A stretch of DNA of 64,000 nucleotides, taken from NCBI GenBank assembly GCA_902363335.1, contig CABIZV010000007.1, forward strand, positions 124,001 to 188,000. The letters run 5' to 3'. Within the stretch, counting starts at the first letter, position 1; the number at the start of each line of letters is the position of its first letter. Both the position numbers and the translations under genes were made by a program. A model generated the notes under the pieces. The model was not told the DNA's origin. It saw only the letters and a program-made list of their open reading frames with translations, and searched no databases. This document shows positions 1-8,859 of the stretch, one piece after another. The DNA comes from Enterobacteriaceae bacterium. GTDB taxonomy: Bacteria > Pseudomonadota > Gammaproteobacteria > Enterobacterales > Enterobacteriaceae.

Positions 1-1346
1 ACCAGGAGCTGCGTGAACAGTACGCGCCGCTGGTTAAACACATTGAAGAGCTGCATAACCTCTACAAAGTGCTGGATGAAGCGCGTGCCGAACGTGGCGG
101 TATCTCGTTTGAAAGCGAAGAAGCGAAGTTTATCTTCAACGCCGATCGCCGTATTGAGCGAATTGAACAGACTCAGCGTAACGATGCGCACAAACTGATT
201 GAAGAGTGCATGATTCTGGCCAACATCTCAGCGGCGCGTTTCGTTGAGAAAGCCAAAGAGCCTGCGCTGTTCCGTATTCACGATAAGCCAACCACGGAAG
301 CCATTACCGCTTTCCGTTCAGTGCTGTCGGAATTGGGTCTGGAGCTGCCCGGTGGCAACAAGCCGGAGCCGCGTGATTACGCCGAACTGCTGGAGTCCGT
401 CGCTGACCGTCCAGACGCTGAAATGCTGCAAACCATGCTGCTGCGTTCGATGAAGCAGGCGATTTATGACCCGGAAAACCGTGGTCACTTCGGTCTGGCG
501 CTGCAATCCTATGCGCACTTTACGTCGCCGATCCGTCGTTATCCTGACCTGTCGCTGCACCGTGCCATCAAGTACCTGCTGGCGAAAGAGCAGGGGCATC
601 AAGGTAACAGCACCGAAACCGGCGGCTATCATTACTCGCTGGAAGAGATGCTGCAATTAGGTCAGCACTGCTCGATGACCGAACGCCGTGCCGATGAAGC
701 AACGCGTGACGTTTCCGACTGGCTGAAATGCGACTTTATGCAGGATCAGGTGGGCAACGTCTTTAACGGCGTGATTGCCAGCGTCACCGGTTTTGGCTTC
801 TTCGTCCGTCTGGATGAGCTGTTCATCGACGGCCTGGTGCACGTTTCTTCGCTGGATAACGACTACTACCGCTTTGACCAGGTCGGTCAGCGTCTGATTG
901 GCGAATCCGGCGGCCAGACCTATCGCCTTGGCGACCGTGTCGAAGTCCGCGTTGAAGCGGTCAACATGGACGAGCGTAAGATAGACTTCTCGCTGATCTC
1001 AAGCGAACGTGCCCCGCGTAACGTTGGTAAAACCGAGCGCGAGAAAGCGAAAAAAGGCAGCGGCGGTAAGCCTGCCGCCAGCCGTCGTCGTCAGGCGGGT
1101 AAGCGCACCAACTTTGAGCCGGACAGCGCCTTCCGCGGTGAGAAGAAAGGTAAAGCGAAAGCTAACCCGAATCAGACAGCGAAAAGCGGCAAAGCCAGCG
1201 CGAATCAAAACGCAGAGCAGGGCAAAGCCAAACCAGCCTCTGACAAAGCGGGCGCGAAAAAAGCCAAAAAGCCATCGGCGAAGACTCAGAAAATTGCTGC
1301 CGCAACCAAAGCGAAGCGCGCCGCGAAAAAGAAATCGTCGGAATAG
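1..1346 (+). CDS. rnr: RNase R, 3' part (5' end outside window)
   Basis: 3'-5' exoribonuclease of the RNB (RNase II) superfamily that degrades structured RNA and takes part in rRNA and tmRNA-linked mRNA quality control. The gene is open at the left edge; the first complete codon is at position 3. Visible are the C-terminal part of the RNB catalytic domain, with the conserved SPIRRYPDL stretch near 527-553, then an S1 domain (about 740-1000, with FGFFVRLDELFIDGLVHVSS), then a very Lys/Ala-rich basic tail of about 100 residues. The tail is typical of enterobacterial RNase R and separates it from RNase II. rlmB follows 89 bases downstream, the same order as in E. coli (rnr-rlmB). Identification is firm; only the N-terminus is missing. 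Confidence 0.97.
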   Translation, partial: QELREQYAPLVKHIEELHNLYKVLDEARAERGGISFESEEAKFIFNADRRIERIEQTQRNDAHKLIEECMILANISAARFVEKAKEPALFRIHDKPTTEAITAFRSVLSELGLELPGGNKPEPRDYAELLESVADRPDAEMLQTMLLRSMKQAIYDPENRGHFGLALQSYAHFTSPIRRYPDLSLHRAIKYLLAKEQGHQGNSTETGGYHYSLEEMLQLGQHCSMTERRADEATRDVSDWLKCDFMQDQVGNVFNGVIASVTGFGFFVRLDELFIDGLVHVSSLDNDYYRFDQVGQRLIGESGGQTYRLGDRVEVRVEAVNMDERKIDFSLISSERAPRNVGKTEREKAKKGSGGKPAASRRRQAGKRTNFEPDSAFRGEKKGKAKANPNQTAKSGKASANQNAEQGKAKPASDKAGAKKAKKPSAKTQKIAAATKAKRAAKKKSSE

Positions 1347-1354
1347 CCTTATTT

Positions 1355-1401
1355 CCCTCACCGCGACCCTCTCCCTTTCGGGGAGAGGGCTAGAGTGAGG
1401 G
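1355..1401. repeat. Hairpin repeat (CCCTCAC/GTGAGGG type), copy A
   Basis: Nested inverted repeat between rnr and rlmB: outer arms CCCTCAC (1355-1361) and GTGAGGG (1395-1401), inner arms around CCTCTCCC and GGGAGAGG with a small loop. The same element recurs at 48966-49070 and 56917-57031 in paired form, and in reduced form at 18443-18470. It is separate from the REP family also found in this window. It could end or attenuate rnr transcription, although no T-run follows. Confidence 0.8.
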
Positions 1402-1435
1402 TAATCACAACGTAGAATTAACAACGAGTATATTC

Positions 1436-2167
1436 ATGAGTGAAATGATTTACGGTATCCATGCAGTGCAGGCACTGCTGGAGCGCGCGCCTGAACGTTT
1501 TCAGGAAGTTTTTATTCTGAAAGGCCGTGACGATAAGCGTTTGATGCCGCTTATTCACGCACTGGAAGCGCAGGGCGTGGTGATCCAACTGGCGAACCGT
1601 CAGTACCTGGACGAAAAAAGCGAAGGCGCGGTGCATCAGGGCATTATTGCGCGCGTGAAGCCGGGTCGTCAGTATCAGGAGAACGATCTGCCGGATCTGC
1701 TGGCGTCAATCGACAAGCCGTTCCTGCTGATCCTCGATGGCGTTACCGATCCCCATAACCTCGGTGCTTGCCTGCGTAGCGCGGATGCGGCCGGTGTCCA
1801 TGCGGTTATCGTACCAAGAGATCGCTCGGCGCAGCTGAACGCGACGGCGAAAAAAGTGGCCTGTGGCGCGGCAGAAAACGTTCCGCTGATTCGCGTGACA
1901 AATCTGGCGCGTACCATGCGTATGCTGCAAGAAGAGAACGTGTGGATCGTCGGTACCGCTGGCGAAGCCACTCATACTCTGTTCCAGAGCAAAATGACCG
2001 GGCCGATGGCGCTGGTGATGGGCGCGGAAGGCGAAGGCATGCGTCGTCTGACCCGTGAGCATTGTGATGAGCTGATAAGCATCCCGATGGCGGGCAGCGT
2101 ATCATCGCTGAACGTCTCCGTGGCTACCGGCATCTGTCTGTTTGAAGCGGTACGCCAGCGCGGCTAA
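1436..2167 (+). CDS. rlmB: 23S rRNA (guanosine-2'-O-)-methyltransferase RlmB
   Basis: SpoU-family SPOUT (trefoil-knot) methyltransferase that uses S-adenosylmethionine to 2'-O-methylate G2251 of 23S rRNA. The protein is 243 residues, the family's usual length. An N-terminal substrate-binding domain covers about residues 1-70. The three SpoU motifs follow: NLGACLRSADAAGVHAVI (motif 1), LVMGAEGEGMRRL (motif 2) and a C-terminal ISIPMAGSVSSLNVSVA (motif 3). It lies directly downstream of rnr as in E. coli. A hairpin follows the stop at 2173-2201. Confidence 0.97.
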   Translation: MSEMIYGIHAVQALLERAPERFQEVFILKGRDDKRLMPLIHALEAQGVVIQLANRQYLDEKSEGAVHQGIIARVKPGRQYQENDLPDLLASIDKPFLLILDGVTDPHNLGACLRSADAAGVHAVIVPRDRSAQLNATAKKVACGAAENVPLIRVTNLARTMRMLQEENVWIVGTAGEATHTLFQSKMTGPMALVMGAEGEGMRRLTREHCDELISIPMAGSVSSLNVSVATGICLFEAVRQRG

Positions 2168-2172
2168 GCTTT

Positions 2173-2201
2173 CAGGGTGACGGCATAATGCGGTCGCCCT
2201 G
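2173..2201 (+). terminator. Hairpin after rlmB
   Basis: Inverted repeat CAGGGTGAC (2173-2181) and GTCGCCCTG (2193-2201), with one G-U pair, immediately after the rlmB stop. There is no T-run, so it may be an mRNA 3'-end stabiliser or a weak terminator. Confidence 0.45.
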
Positions 2202-2269
2202 ACTTCCTGACTAAGAGGGGAAACGCGTTAATTGCATTCGCCCTTCTTAACAAAAAGTGGCTGCCATTT

Positions 2270-3298
2270 ATGAATTCTGCTCCATTCCCATCGCGAATTA
2301 TCGCCCATTTCCCCTATAACTATTTTGCTCTGGTCATGGCGACTGGCATCGTCAGCATTGGCTGCGAGACGGTGGGCTTTCACGCCATTGCGCGTGTCCT
2401 GCTTTATCTTAATACGTTCCACTATGTGATATGTCTGGTGCTGGCTATCGCAAAACTCATCACCCATCCCACGGTCGTATGGGAGGATTTGATTCACTCC
2501 GATAAAGGCCCGGGCTATTTGACGATGGTGGCGGGTACCAGCATGCTGGGCGTGCAATACAACACATTAACGACGCTGCATAGCGTGCCGAACGTGCTGA
2601 TGTTTGTCAGTATCTTCCTGTATCTGGTGGTGATTTTCTCGCTTATTGCCGGTATCGCCATGTCGAAGGACAAATGCTCACCGGCGCAAGGGCTGGATGG
2701 GCTGTGGTTGTTGTGTACCGTTTCGGGATGCTCCATTGTGGTGTTGGGCATGTCGCTACGAGGGAGCGCGCCGCAGCTTCAGATGCTCATGCTGACCGCG
2801 CTCTGGTCGGCGAGCATCATGCTTTATTTCATCATTATTCCGCTGATATTCTTCAAGTGGCTTTTTAGCTCGCTGAACCGTAAAGATTTTTCACCCTCAT
2901 GGTGGATTAATATGGGGGCGCTGGCGATTGCCGCGCTGGCAGGCGTGAAGGTGCTAGAAAACGATCACCATGACCTTTTTCTCGCCGTGACGCCGTCGAT
3001 AATTACCATCACCTTCTTCCTCTGGGCGGCTGCGGCATGGTGGCTGATACTGCTGCTGACGATTCTGGTCTGGCGCACGGTCACGCGCTCCTTGAATCTG
3101 AGTTATGCGCCCGGCAACTGGTCGATTGTCTTCCCTTCCGGCATGTTTGCCGTCACCACAATGAATGTTATGCGCTATCTCCAGGTCGATTTACCGGCTG
3201 AATGGCTCAGGGTGGCGATGGCGGGCGTTTTGCTGCTGTGGTTGAGTTTTTACCTGTGGATGCTGGCGTCTTTCTGCAAGGGTATTAAGGCGCAATAA
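2270..3298 (+). CDS. TDT-family transporter (TehA/Mae1-like dicarboxylate or anion carrier)
   Basis: Inner-membrane protein of 342 residues with about ten hydrophobic helices. It resembles the tellurite-resistance/dicarboxylate transporter (TDT) family, which includes TehA, the yeast malate permease Mae1 and sulfite exporters. The N-terminal stretch FPYNYFALVMATGIVSIG matches the family's first helix. The substrate cannot be read from sequence; malate or another C4 dicarboxylate, sulfite or tellurite-related anions are possible. The Shine-Dalgarno before the ATG at 2270 is weak, so the start is slightly uncertain. It sits between rlmB and aidB, where E. coli carries yjfI-yjfC. It appears monocistronic, 82 bases ahead of aidB. 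Confidence 0.85.
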   Translation: MNSAPFPSRIIAHFPYNYFALVMATGIVSIGCETVGFHAIARVLLYLNTFHYVICLVLAIAKLITHPTVVWEDLIHSDKGPGYLTMVAGTSMLGVQYNTLTTLHSVPNVLMFVSIFLYLVVIFSLIAGIAMSKDKCSPAQGLDGLWLLCTVSGCSIVVLGMSLRGSAPQLQMLMLTALWSASIMLYFIIIPLIFFKWLFSSLNRKDFSPSWWINMGALAIAALAGVKVLENDHHDLFLAVTPSIITITFFLWAAAAWWLILLLTILVWRTVTRSLNLSYAPGNWSIVFPSGMFAVTTMNVMRYLQVDLPAEWLRVAMAGVLLLWLSFYLWMLASFCKGIKAQ

Positions 3299-3380
3299 CC
3301 TATTTTGTGATCCTGGTGCATTGTTGATGTTTTGCCTCCGTCCATACTTAAGGCATTGCCCAATGGCGGAGGGAGAGACA

Positions 3381-5003
3381 GTGCACTGGCAAACTCACAC
3401 CGTTTTTAACCAACCTACCCCCTTAAACAACAGTAATTTGTTCTTATCCGATGTCGCCCTGTGCGAGGCGATAACCCGGCATGATGCTGGTTGGGATAGC
3501 GATCTGCTCGCCAGTATCGGTCAACAGCTTGGCACTGCTGAATCATTGGAGCTGGGGCGTTTAGCCAATGCGCATCCCCCTGAATTACTTCGTTACGACC
3601 CGCAAGGGCAACGACAAGATGATGTCCGCTTCCATCCCGCCTGGCATTTATTGATGCAGGGGCTGTGCGCCAACCGCGTGCATAATCTGCCGTGGGAAGA
3701 GGAGGCGTGCAGCGGCGCGTTTGTTGCCCGCGCCGCACGTTTTATGCTGCATGCGCAGGTGGAAGCCGGAACGTTATGCCCCATCACCATGACTTTTGCC
3801 GCCACGCCTTTACTGTTAAAAACGCTGCCGCCGCTATTTAAGGATTGGCAAACGCCATTAACAAGCGACCGATACGACCCGCATCAGCAGCCGGGGGCGC
3901 TTAAACGCGGGCTGCTAATTGGAATGGGCATGACGGAAAAGCAGGGGGGCTCTGACGTCCTGAGCAACAGCACTCACGCAGAGTGCCTGGCGGATGGGAG
4001 TTATCAACTCACCGGGCATAAATGGTTCTACTCCGTCCCGCAAAGCGACGCGCATCTGGTGCTAGCCCAGGCAAAACGCGGGCTAACCTGCTTCTTTGTG
4101 CCGCGTTTGCTACCGGACGGAACGCGCAATGCTATCCGCCTTGAACGGTTGAAGGACAAACTTGGCAACCGTTCCAATGCCAGCAGTGAGGTGGAGTTTG
4201 AGCAAGCGCTCGGCTGGCCGATAGGCGAAGAAGGTGATGGTATTCGGCAAATCCTGAAAATGGGCGGTTTGACGCGTTTTGATTGCGCGCTAGGCAGCCA
4301 TAGCCTGATGCGTCGGGCGCTATCGGTGGCTGTCTATCACGCCTTCCAGCGCCAGGCCTTCGGCCATAACCTGGTGGATCTCCCGTTAATGCGCCAGGTT
4401 CTGGGCAGAATGGCGTTACAGCTGGAAGGGCAAACGGCATTCCTGTTTCGTCTCGCCAGTGCCTGGGGGCAATCTCATTCCCCGCAGGAAACGCTATGGG
4501 CGCGGCTGTTTACACCTGCCGCTAAGTTCGCCATCTGCAAAGCGGGTATACCTTTTGTCGCCGAGGCGATGGAAGTGCTGGGCGGTATCGGCTATTGCGA
4601 AGAGAGCGAGCTGCCTCGTCTGTACCGCGAAATGCCGGTGAATAGCATTTGGGAGGGGTCTGGCAACATCATGTGCCTTGATGTCCTGCGCGTTTTGATG
4701 AAACAACCGGATGCTGTTTCGCTGCTCGCCGCAGAGTGTGCTGAAGTGAAAGGTCAGGATCGTCATTTTGACCGCCACTGGCGCCAGCTACAGCAACGGC
4801 TGCGAAAACCCTCTGAGGCGATGGGGCGTGAAATAACGGGGCAAGTTTACTTACTTGGCGTTGGGGCACAGATGCTGCGTTACGCGTCTCCCCCTTTGGC
4901 CCAGGCCTGGTGCCGGATGATGCTGGATGCAAGAGGTGGCGTGTTGCTGAGCGAGCAGGTGATTAATGACGTATTAAGTCGTGCGACGGGAGGCGTTCGG
5001 TAA
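3381..5003 (+). CDS. aidB: AidB, acyl-CoA dehydrogenase-like alkylation response flavoprotein
   Basis: FAD-containing member of the acyl-CoA dehydrogenase superfamily. It is induced in the Ada adaptive response, binds DNA, and protects against some alkylating agents. Residues such as LLIGMGMTEKQGGSDV and MEVLGGIGYCEESELPRLYR are the acyl-CoA dehydrogenase signatures. I chose the GTG at 3381 because GGAGGGAG (3368-3375) lies just upstream and it gives 540 residues starting VHWQTHTVFNQP, matching E. coli AidB (541). An in-frame ATG at 3321 would add 20 unrelated residues. No Ada box was identified with confidence in the short upstream region. Confidence 0.96.
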   Translation: MHWQTHTVFNQPTPLNNSNLFLSDVALCEAITRHDAGWDSDLLASIGQQLGTAESLELGRLANAHPPELLRYDPQGQRQDDVRFHPAWHLLMQGLCANRVHNLPWEEEACSGAFVARAARFMLHAQVEAGTLCPITMTFAATPLLLKTLPPLFKDWQTPLTSDRYDPHQQPGALKRGLLIGMGMTEKQGGSDVLSNSTHAECLADGSYQLTGHKWFYSVPQSDAHLVLAQAKRGLTCFFVPRLLPDGTRNAIRLERLKDKLGNRSNASSEVEFEQALGWPIGEEGDGIRQILKMGGLTRFDCALGSHSLMRRALSVAVYHAFQRQAFGHNLVDLPLMRQVLGRMALQLEGQTAFLFRLASAWGQSHSPQETLWARLFTPAAKFAICKAGIPFVAEAMEVLGGIGYCEESELPRLYREMPVNSIWEGSGNIMCLDVLRVLMKQPDAVSLLAAECAEVKGQDRHFDRHWRQLQQRLRKPSEAMGREITGQVYLLGVGAQMLRYASPPLAQAWCRMMLDARGGVLLSEQVINDVLSRATGGVR

Positions 5004-5016
5004 GCACTGGAGGACG

Positions 5017-5050
5017 TGGAAGAGGCGTAACAGCGTTAGCGCATCTTCCA
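5017..5050. terminator. Convergent hairpin between aidB and yjfN
   Basis: Long inverted repeat with outer arms TGGAAGA (5017-5023) and TCTTCCA (5044-5050) and an imperfect inner stem. It lies between the convergent ends of aidB and yjfN. It may act on both strands, but neither side has a strong T-run. Confidence 0.55.
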
Positions 5051-5063
5051 CTATTGGCTGGTC

Positions 5064-5339
5064 TTAGGCATAGATTATCGCCTGTGCACGCCAGTTATCT
5101 TGCTGCGGTTCTTCATACATCTGAACAATACGGTACCAGGAAGCGCCTTGCTCGTCTGCCTTGCGCGCTATCTCCATCTCAACATCTTCCAGGCTTCCGG
5201 CAACGTTATCGACTGAAATCAGCCCGATCTCATTCAGTCCGGTGACACAATCAGCGCTGGCAAACTCTGCTGACTGTGCCGCGGTGGCGTGTGAACCGCC
5301 GGGCAAAAGCAGGGTAGATAAGGTTAATGATTGTTTCAT
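5064..5339 (-). CDS. yjfN: YjfN, small periplasmic DUF1471 (BhsA/YhcN family) protein
   Basis: Exported protein of 91 residues: an N-terminal hydrophobic signal (MKQSLTLSTLLLPGG...) followed by the DUF1471 fold, with the conserved stretches ADCVTGLNEIGLISVDN, ADEQGASWYRI and the C-terminal AQAIIYA. The start at 5339 was chosen over an upstream ATG (5390) because GGAG sits about six bases before it and E. coli YjfN begins with the same MKQ. E. coli YjfN has been reported to activate the periplasmic protease DegP. It is the first of three DUF1471 genes in the window, with bsmA and yjfY. Confidence 0.92.
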   Translation of the reverse strand: MKQSLTLSTLLLPGGSHATAAQSAEFASADCVTGLNEIGLISVDNVAGSLEDVEMEIARKADEQGASWYRIVQMYEEPQQDNWRAQAIIYA

Positions 5340-5467
5340 CGTCAGCTCCATTTCACATAACCCAGTGGGGGCAGTCCATAGCAGACGCATATCCCGTATT
5401 GCGATAAGGCGCCATTGTGCATCAGGAAAACGTGAAACGGTGCAAACCTACGTAAAGCTGCTAAAGA

Positions 5468-5776
5468 TTACCGACGGTAGAGGATAGCCTGTGAGTACCA
5501 CTGTCCCGGCACTACGGTGTCATCAATCATGACAATCACATAGTAGTCCGCTTTCTGCGCGGTGGCTTTTGCCAGGATGGTTTCTTCAACATCCATCGGC
5601 GAGCCGTGCACCAGCGCGCTGACCGTACCCATGCGCTGCAAACCTTCCGTCTGGTTGCGACGAATCTCCTGCGGGTGGTCGGTGACCGCTGGCGGCGCTT
5701 CGGGCGTGCCTTCCAGCAGGGTACAACCGCTCAACATGAGCGCCAACAACATAGGGATAAACCGTTTTATCGCCAT
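5468..5776 (-). CDS. bsmA: BsmA (YjfO), DUF1471 lipoprotein linked to biofilm and stress
   Basis: Outer-membrane-type lipoprotein, 102 residues from the ATG at 5776. The signal peptide MAIKRFIPMLLALMLSGC ends in a lipobox with the acylated Cys at residue 18. The mature part is a DUF1471 domain (QRMGTVSALVHGSPMDVEE..., ADYYVIVMIDD, YSQAILYRR). An ATG at 5797 in the same frame would add seven residues; the inner ATG has AGGAAACGGG upstream and the outer one has no clear Shine-Dalgarno. In E. coli the protein is associated with peroxide and acid stress and biofilm formation. It is transcribed in the same direction as yjfN. Confidence 0.9.
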   Translation of the reverse strand: MAIKRFIPMLLALMLSGCTLLEGTPEAPPAVTDHPQEIRRNQTEGLQRMGTVSALVHGSPMDVEETILAKATAQKADYYVIVMIDDTVVPGQWYSQAILYRR

Positions 5777-5982
5777 TTCCCGTTTCCTGATAGACATAGT
5801 GTAGTGGGGAAAAAATTCCCTTTTGGGTTAATGTTCCTGAATTGTTAACCATAGCGCTATTTTCGAATGAAAATACCCTGAAACCGTAACCGGGTTCTCA
5901 ATGTTATCAATCAAGGGTATTGTCATCTTATCACTGCATTAATTTTCCTCTGCTCTATCAGCATAGCTAAAGGAGTTACCCC

Positions 5983-6720
5983 ATGATTGAACTGGAAATG
6001 CGCACGCTGGCAGGACAACAAATTCTTCATGCCTTCCCGAAAGGGGCTGCGGAAAAAGCGCTGCCCAGCATCGTGTTTTATCATGGGTTTACCTCGTCGA
6101 ACGTGGTGTATAGCTATTTTGCTGTGGCATTAGCGCAGGCGGGTTTTCGGATCATCATGCCTAGCGCTGCCGATCATGGCGAACGCTTTAGCGGTGATAG
6201 TGAAGGTCGGCTACAGCATTTCTGGCAGATTCTCATACAGAACTTCACCGAGTTTCCCGCACTGCGGGATGCGCTTCAGGCAAGCGAGCTGGTGAGTGAT
6301 AACAGACTGGCGGTTGCCGGGGCGTCAATGGGAGGAATGACCGCGCTGGGACTTATGGCGCAGCATCCTGAATTGAAGTGCGTGGCGAGCCTGATGGGAT
6401 CGGGCTACTTCACGTCGCTATCCCACTCGCTGTTCCCGCCATCTGCGGCGACAATACAGGAGCAGGAACGGCTGCGGACCTTGCTGGCAACATGGGATGT
6501 CGGACATCAGCTGGCGCGGCTGGCCGACCGTCCGCTGCTGCTGTGGCATGGTGAAGAAGATGATGTCGTGCCTGCGGGCGAAACCTTCCGTTTACAGCAA
6601 GCGCTTTGTGAAGCTCACCTGGATGAACGGTTGACCTGCGTCTGGCAATCCGGCGTTCGCCACCGTATCACGCCAGAAGCGCTGGCGAGCACGGTGACGT
6701 TTTTCCGCCAGCATCTTTAA
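5983..6720 (+). CDS. yjfP: YjfP, alpha/beta-hydrolase esterase
   Basis: Cytoplasmic alpha/beta hydrolase of 245 residues with carboxylesterase activity in E. coli; the physiological substrate is unknown. The nucleophile elbow GASMGG puts Ser at residue 115, HGEEDDVVP supplies the acid near 193-194, and GVRHRI gives His 227. The oxyanion region is YHGFTSS. GGAG lies upstream of the ATG at 5983. The 3' end overlaps the convergent ulaR by four bases. Confidence 0.94.
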   Translation: MIELEMRTLAGQQILHAFPKGAAEKALPSIVFYHGFTSSNVVYSYFAVALAQAGFRIIMPSAADHGERFSGDSEGRLQHFWQILIQNFTEFPALRDALQASELVSDNRLAVAGASMGGMTALGLMAQHPELKCVASLMGSGYFTSLSHSLFPPSAATIQEQERLRTLLATWDVGHQLARLADRPLLLWHGEEDDVVPAGETFRLQQALCEAHLDERLTCVWQSGVRHRITPEALASTVTFFRQHL

Positions 6721-7472
6721 ACGCGGATAACCTGCACGCTCTGATCCTCGAGTTTTTTGAGGATCTCCGGGTCTGCCTGCTTGCCGGTGATCAGAATATC
6801 GATCTCATCAGCACGGCTAAACAACATGCCCGCACGCTCACCGACTTTGCTGCTGTCGACCAGTACCGCCAGCTTGCCCACCACGTTCAGCATTTTTTGT
6901 TCGGCCATCGCGGTCAGCATGTCGGTTTTATACAGCCCTTCAGCGGTGAGCCCTTTGCCGCTGGTGAACATCCAGTGCCCAGCGTAGAGGCTATTCTCGC
7001 TGCCCTGCGGGCTAAGCGTAATCGCGTGGCTACGGTTGTATTGGCCGCCCATAATGATCACGCTGTCGTGTTCTCTGTCGATAAGGTAGTTTGCCAGCGG
7101 CAAGTAGTTGGTGATTATCTGTACCGGCTTGCCGCAGATCTCCTGGCCGACTAAAAAGGCGGTTGATCCGCAGTTGATCACCACGCTTTCACCTGGCATC
7201 ACCAGCTGCGCCGCCGCTTTGGCGATGCGGACTTTCTCATCATGGTTCTGAGCCTGGTGAATATTCATTGGCGACCAGCGTGGCGGCTGCTGATTGATTG
7301 CCTCAGCGCCGTTACGCACTTTCTTCAGCTTGCCGCTTTCGTCGAGTTTGTTGATGTCCCTGCGGGCCGTGGCGGGTGAAATTCCCAGACGGGAAATCAC
7401 CTGTTCTACTGTAACAAAGCCCGCCTGTGCCAGCAGTTCCAGTAGAATCTGATGTCTTTGCGCTTCCGTCAT
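6717..7472 (-). CDS. ulaR: UlaR, DeoR-family repressor of the L-ascorbate regulon
   Basis: DeoR-type repressor of 251 residues. The N-terminal winged helix-turn-helix (RHQILLELLAQAGFVTVEQV and GISPATARRDINKL) is followed by the DeoR effector domain, related to phosphosugar isomerases. In E. coli UlaR represses ulaG and ulaABCDEF and is released by L-ascorbate-6-phosphate. The gene lies beside ulaG on the same strand, separated by a 297-base gap that carries REP sequences and a tandem repeat. The protein is full length. Confidence 0.96.
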   Translation of the reverse strand: MTEAQRHQILLELLAQAGFVTVEQVISRLGISPATARRDINKLDESGKLKKVRNGAEAINQQPPRWSPMNIHQAQNHDEKVRIAKAAAQLVMPGESVVINCGSTAFLVGQEICGKPVQIITNYLPLANYLIDREHDSVIIMGGQYNRSHAITLSPQGSENSLYAGHWMFTSGKGLTAEGLYKTDMLTAMAEQKMLNVVGKLAVLVDSSKVGERAGMLFSRADEIDILITGKQADPEILKKLEDQSVQVIRV

Positions 7473-7600
7473 GAGCTAATCCGAAAAAAAATGATGAGTA
7501 AAGATGATATTTGAAAACCTGGCAAAATACTAAAATTATATCCGGGTGCGGTAGGGGCTTTCCGGGAGTGTCGTTTACGAGCAGGTCTGTGCGGGCTTTT

Positions 7601-7750
7601 CCCGGCGTCGCTTGCGCTCGGCCGGGCTACCTGTCCTGTGCGGGGGGCGGATTTTCCCGAGTTACCTGTTCTGTGCGGGGAGCGGATTTACCCCGATTAC
7701 CTGTTGGTGTGGGTGTGAGAGTAGCCCGGCCAAGCGCAGCGCCGCCGGGA
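7601..7750. repeat. Inverted REP pair flanking a 35-bp tandem repeat
   Basis: The gap between ulaG and ulaR holds REP-like sequences in opposite orientations (about 7601-7630 and 7721-7750). Between them is a 35-bp unit repeated in tandem: 7628-7662, 7663-7697 and a partial third copy from 7698, each starting TACCTGT and containing CTGTGCGGGG. The two full units differ at only a few positions. The downstream REP is nearly identical to the one at 13606-13635. No gene is apparent here. Confidence 0.8.
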
Positions 7751-7769
7751 TCTCTGCGGAGCCAACAAA

Positions 7770-8834
7770 TTACAGGAACGATTTAAACGGCAGATCCGGT
7801 TCAATGGTAAAGCAGTCATCAAAGCCGCGTGGATAGTGATATTCAAAGTTATCTTTATCCAATGGCCAGGTAAATTTACCGCCAACCTGCCAGATAAAAG
7901 GTTTGAATCCATACTTCAGACGATCTTTTTTCATCTCCCACAGCACGCGGATCTCTTGCGGATCGGCCTGGAAGTTTGACCAGATATCATGGTGGAATGG
8001 GATAACCACTTTGGTATTCAGCGCTTCTGCCATACGCAGCATATCGGCGCTTGTCATTTTGTCGGTAATACCGCGTGGGTTTTCACCGTATGAGCCCAGC
8101 GCGACGTCAATTTGATGCTCGTTACCGTGTTTAGCATAGTAGTTGGAATAGTGGGAATCGCCGCTGTGATACAGCGTACCGCCCGGGGTTTTAAACAGAT
8201 AGTTAACCGCCCGCGCATCCATGCCATCCGGCAGCACGCCTGCCGCTTTTTGATCGGCTGGCAAGGTGATAAGCGCGGTGCGGTCAAATGCATCAAGCGC
8301 ATGAATTTCAATATCTTTTACTTTTACCACGTCGCCAGGTTTAACCACAATACAGCGTGACGCTGGCACACCCCAACCGATCCACAAATCGACACAAGTC
8401 TGCGGCCCGATAAACGGCACATCATCTGCGCAATTCTGCATGACCGCAGCGGCAACGTTAACGTCGATATGATCGTTATGGTCGTGCGTAGCCAGCACCG
8501 CGTCAATCTGACGAATAGCGAACGGATCCAGCACGAACGGTGTGGTACGCAGATTAGGTTGCAGTTTTTTCACCCCTGCCATGCGCTGCATCTGGTGGCC
8601 TTGCTTCATCAGCGGATTACCGTGACTTTGTTTGCCGGTACCGCACCAGAAGTCGACGCAGACGTTGGTTCCCCCTTCTGATTTCAACCAGATCCCGGTA
8701 CAGCCCAACCACCACATTGCAAAGGTACCCGGCGCGACCTGCTCCTGCTCAATCTCTTCATTCAACCAGCTTCCCCACTCCGGGAAGGTGCTCAGGATCC
8801 AGGATTCCCGTGAGATAGTTTCTACTTTGCTCAT
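7770..8834 (-). CDS. ulaG: UlaG, L-ascorbate-6-phosphate lactonase
   Basis: Cytoplasmic metallo-beta-lactamase-fold enzyme that opens the lactone of L-ascorbate 6-phosphate to 3-keto-L-gulonate 6-phosphate, the first step after PTS uptake. The protein is 354 residues, as in E. coli and nearly identical to it. The metal-binding motif HDHNDH is at residues 117-122, with further ligands in HSGDSHYS and PFHHDIW. It is transcribed divergently from ulaABCDEF across a 361-base regulatory region, so UlaR is expected to control both sides. Confidence 0.98.
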   Translation of the reverse strand: MSKVETISRESWILSTFPEWGSWLNEEIEQEQVAPGTFAMWWLGCTGIWLKSEGGTNVCVDFWCGTGKQSHGNPLMKQGHQMQRMAGVKKLQPNLRTTPFVLDPFAIRQIDAVLATHDHNDHIDVNVAAAVMQNCADDVPFIGPQTCVDLWIGWGVPASRCIVVKPGDVVKVKDIEIHALDAFDRTALITLPADQKAAGVLPDGMDARAVNYLFKTPGGTLYHSGDSHYSNYYAKHGNEHQIDVALGSYGENPRGITDKMTSADMLRMAEALNTKVVIPFHHDIWSNFQADPQEIRVLWEMKKDRLKYGFKPFIWQVGGKFTWPLDKDNFEYHYPRGFDDCFTIEPDLPFKSFL

Positions 8835-8859
8835 CGTGTTTTCCTCTTTTACTCGTCAA

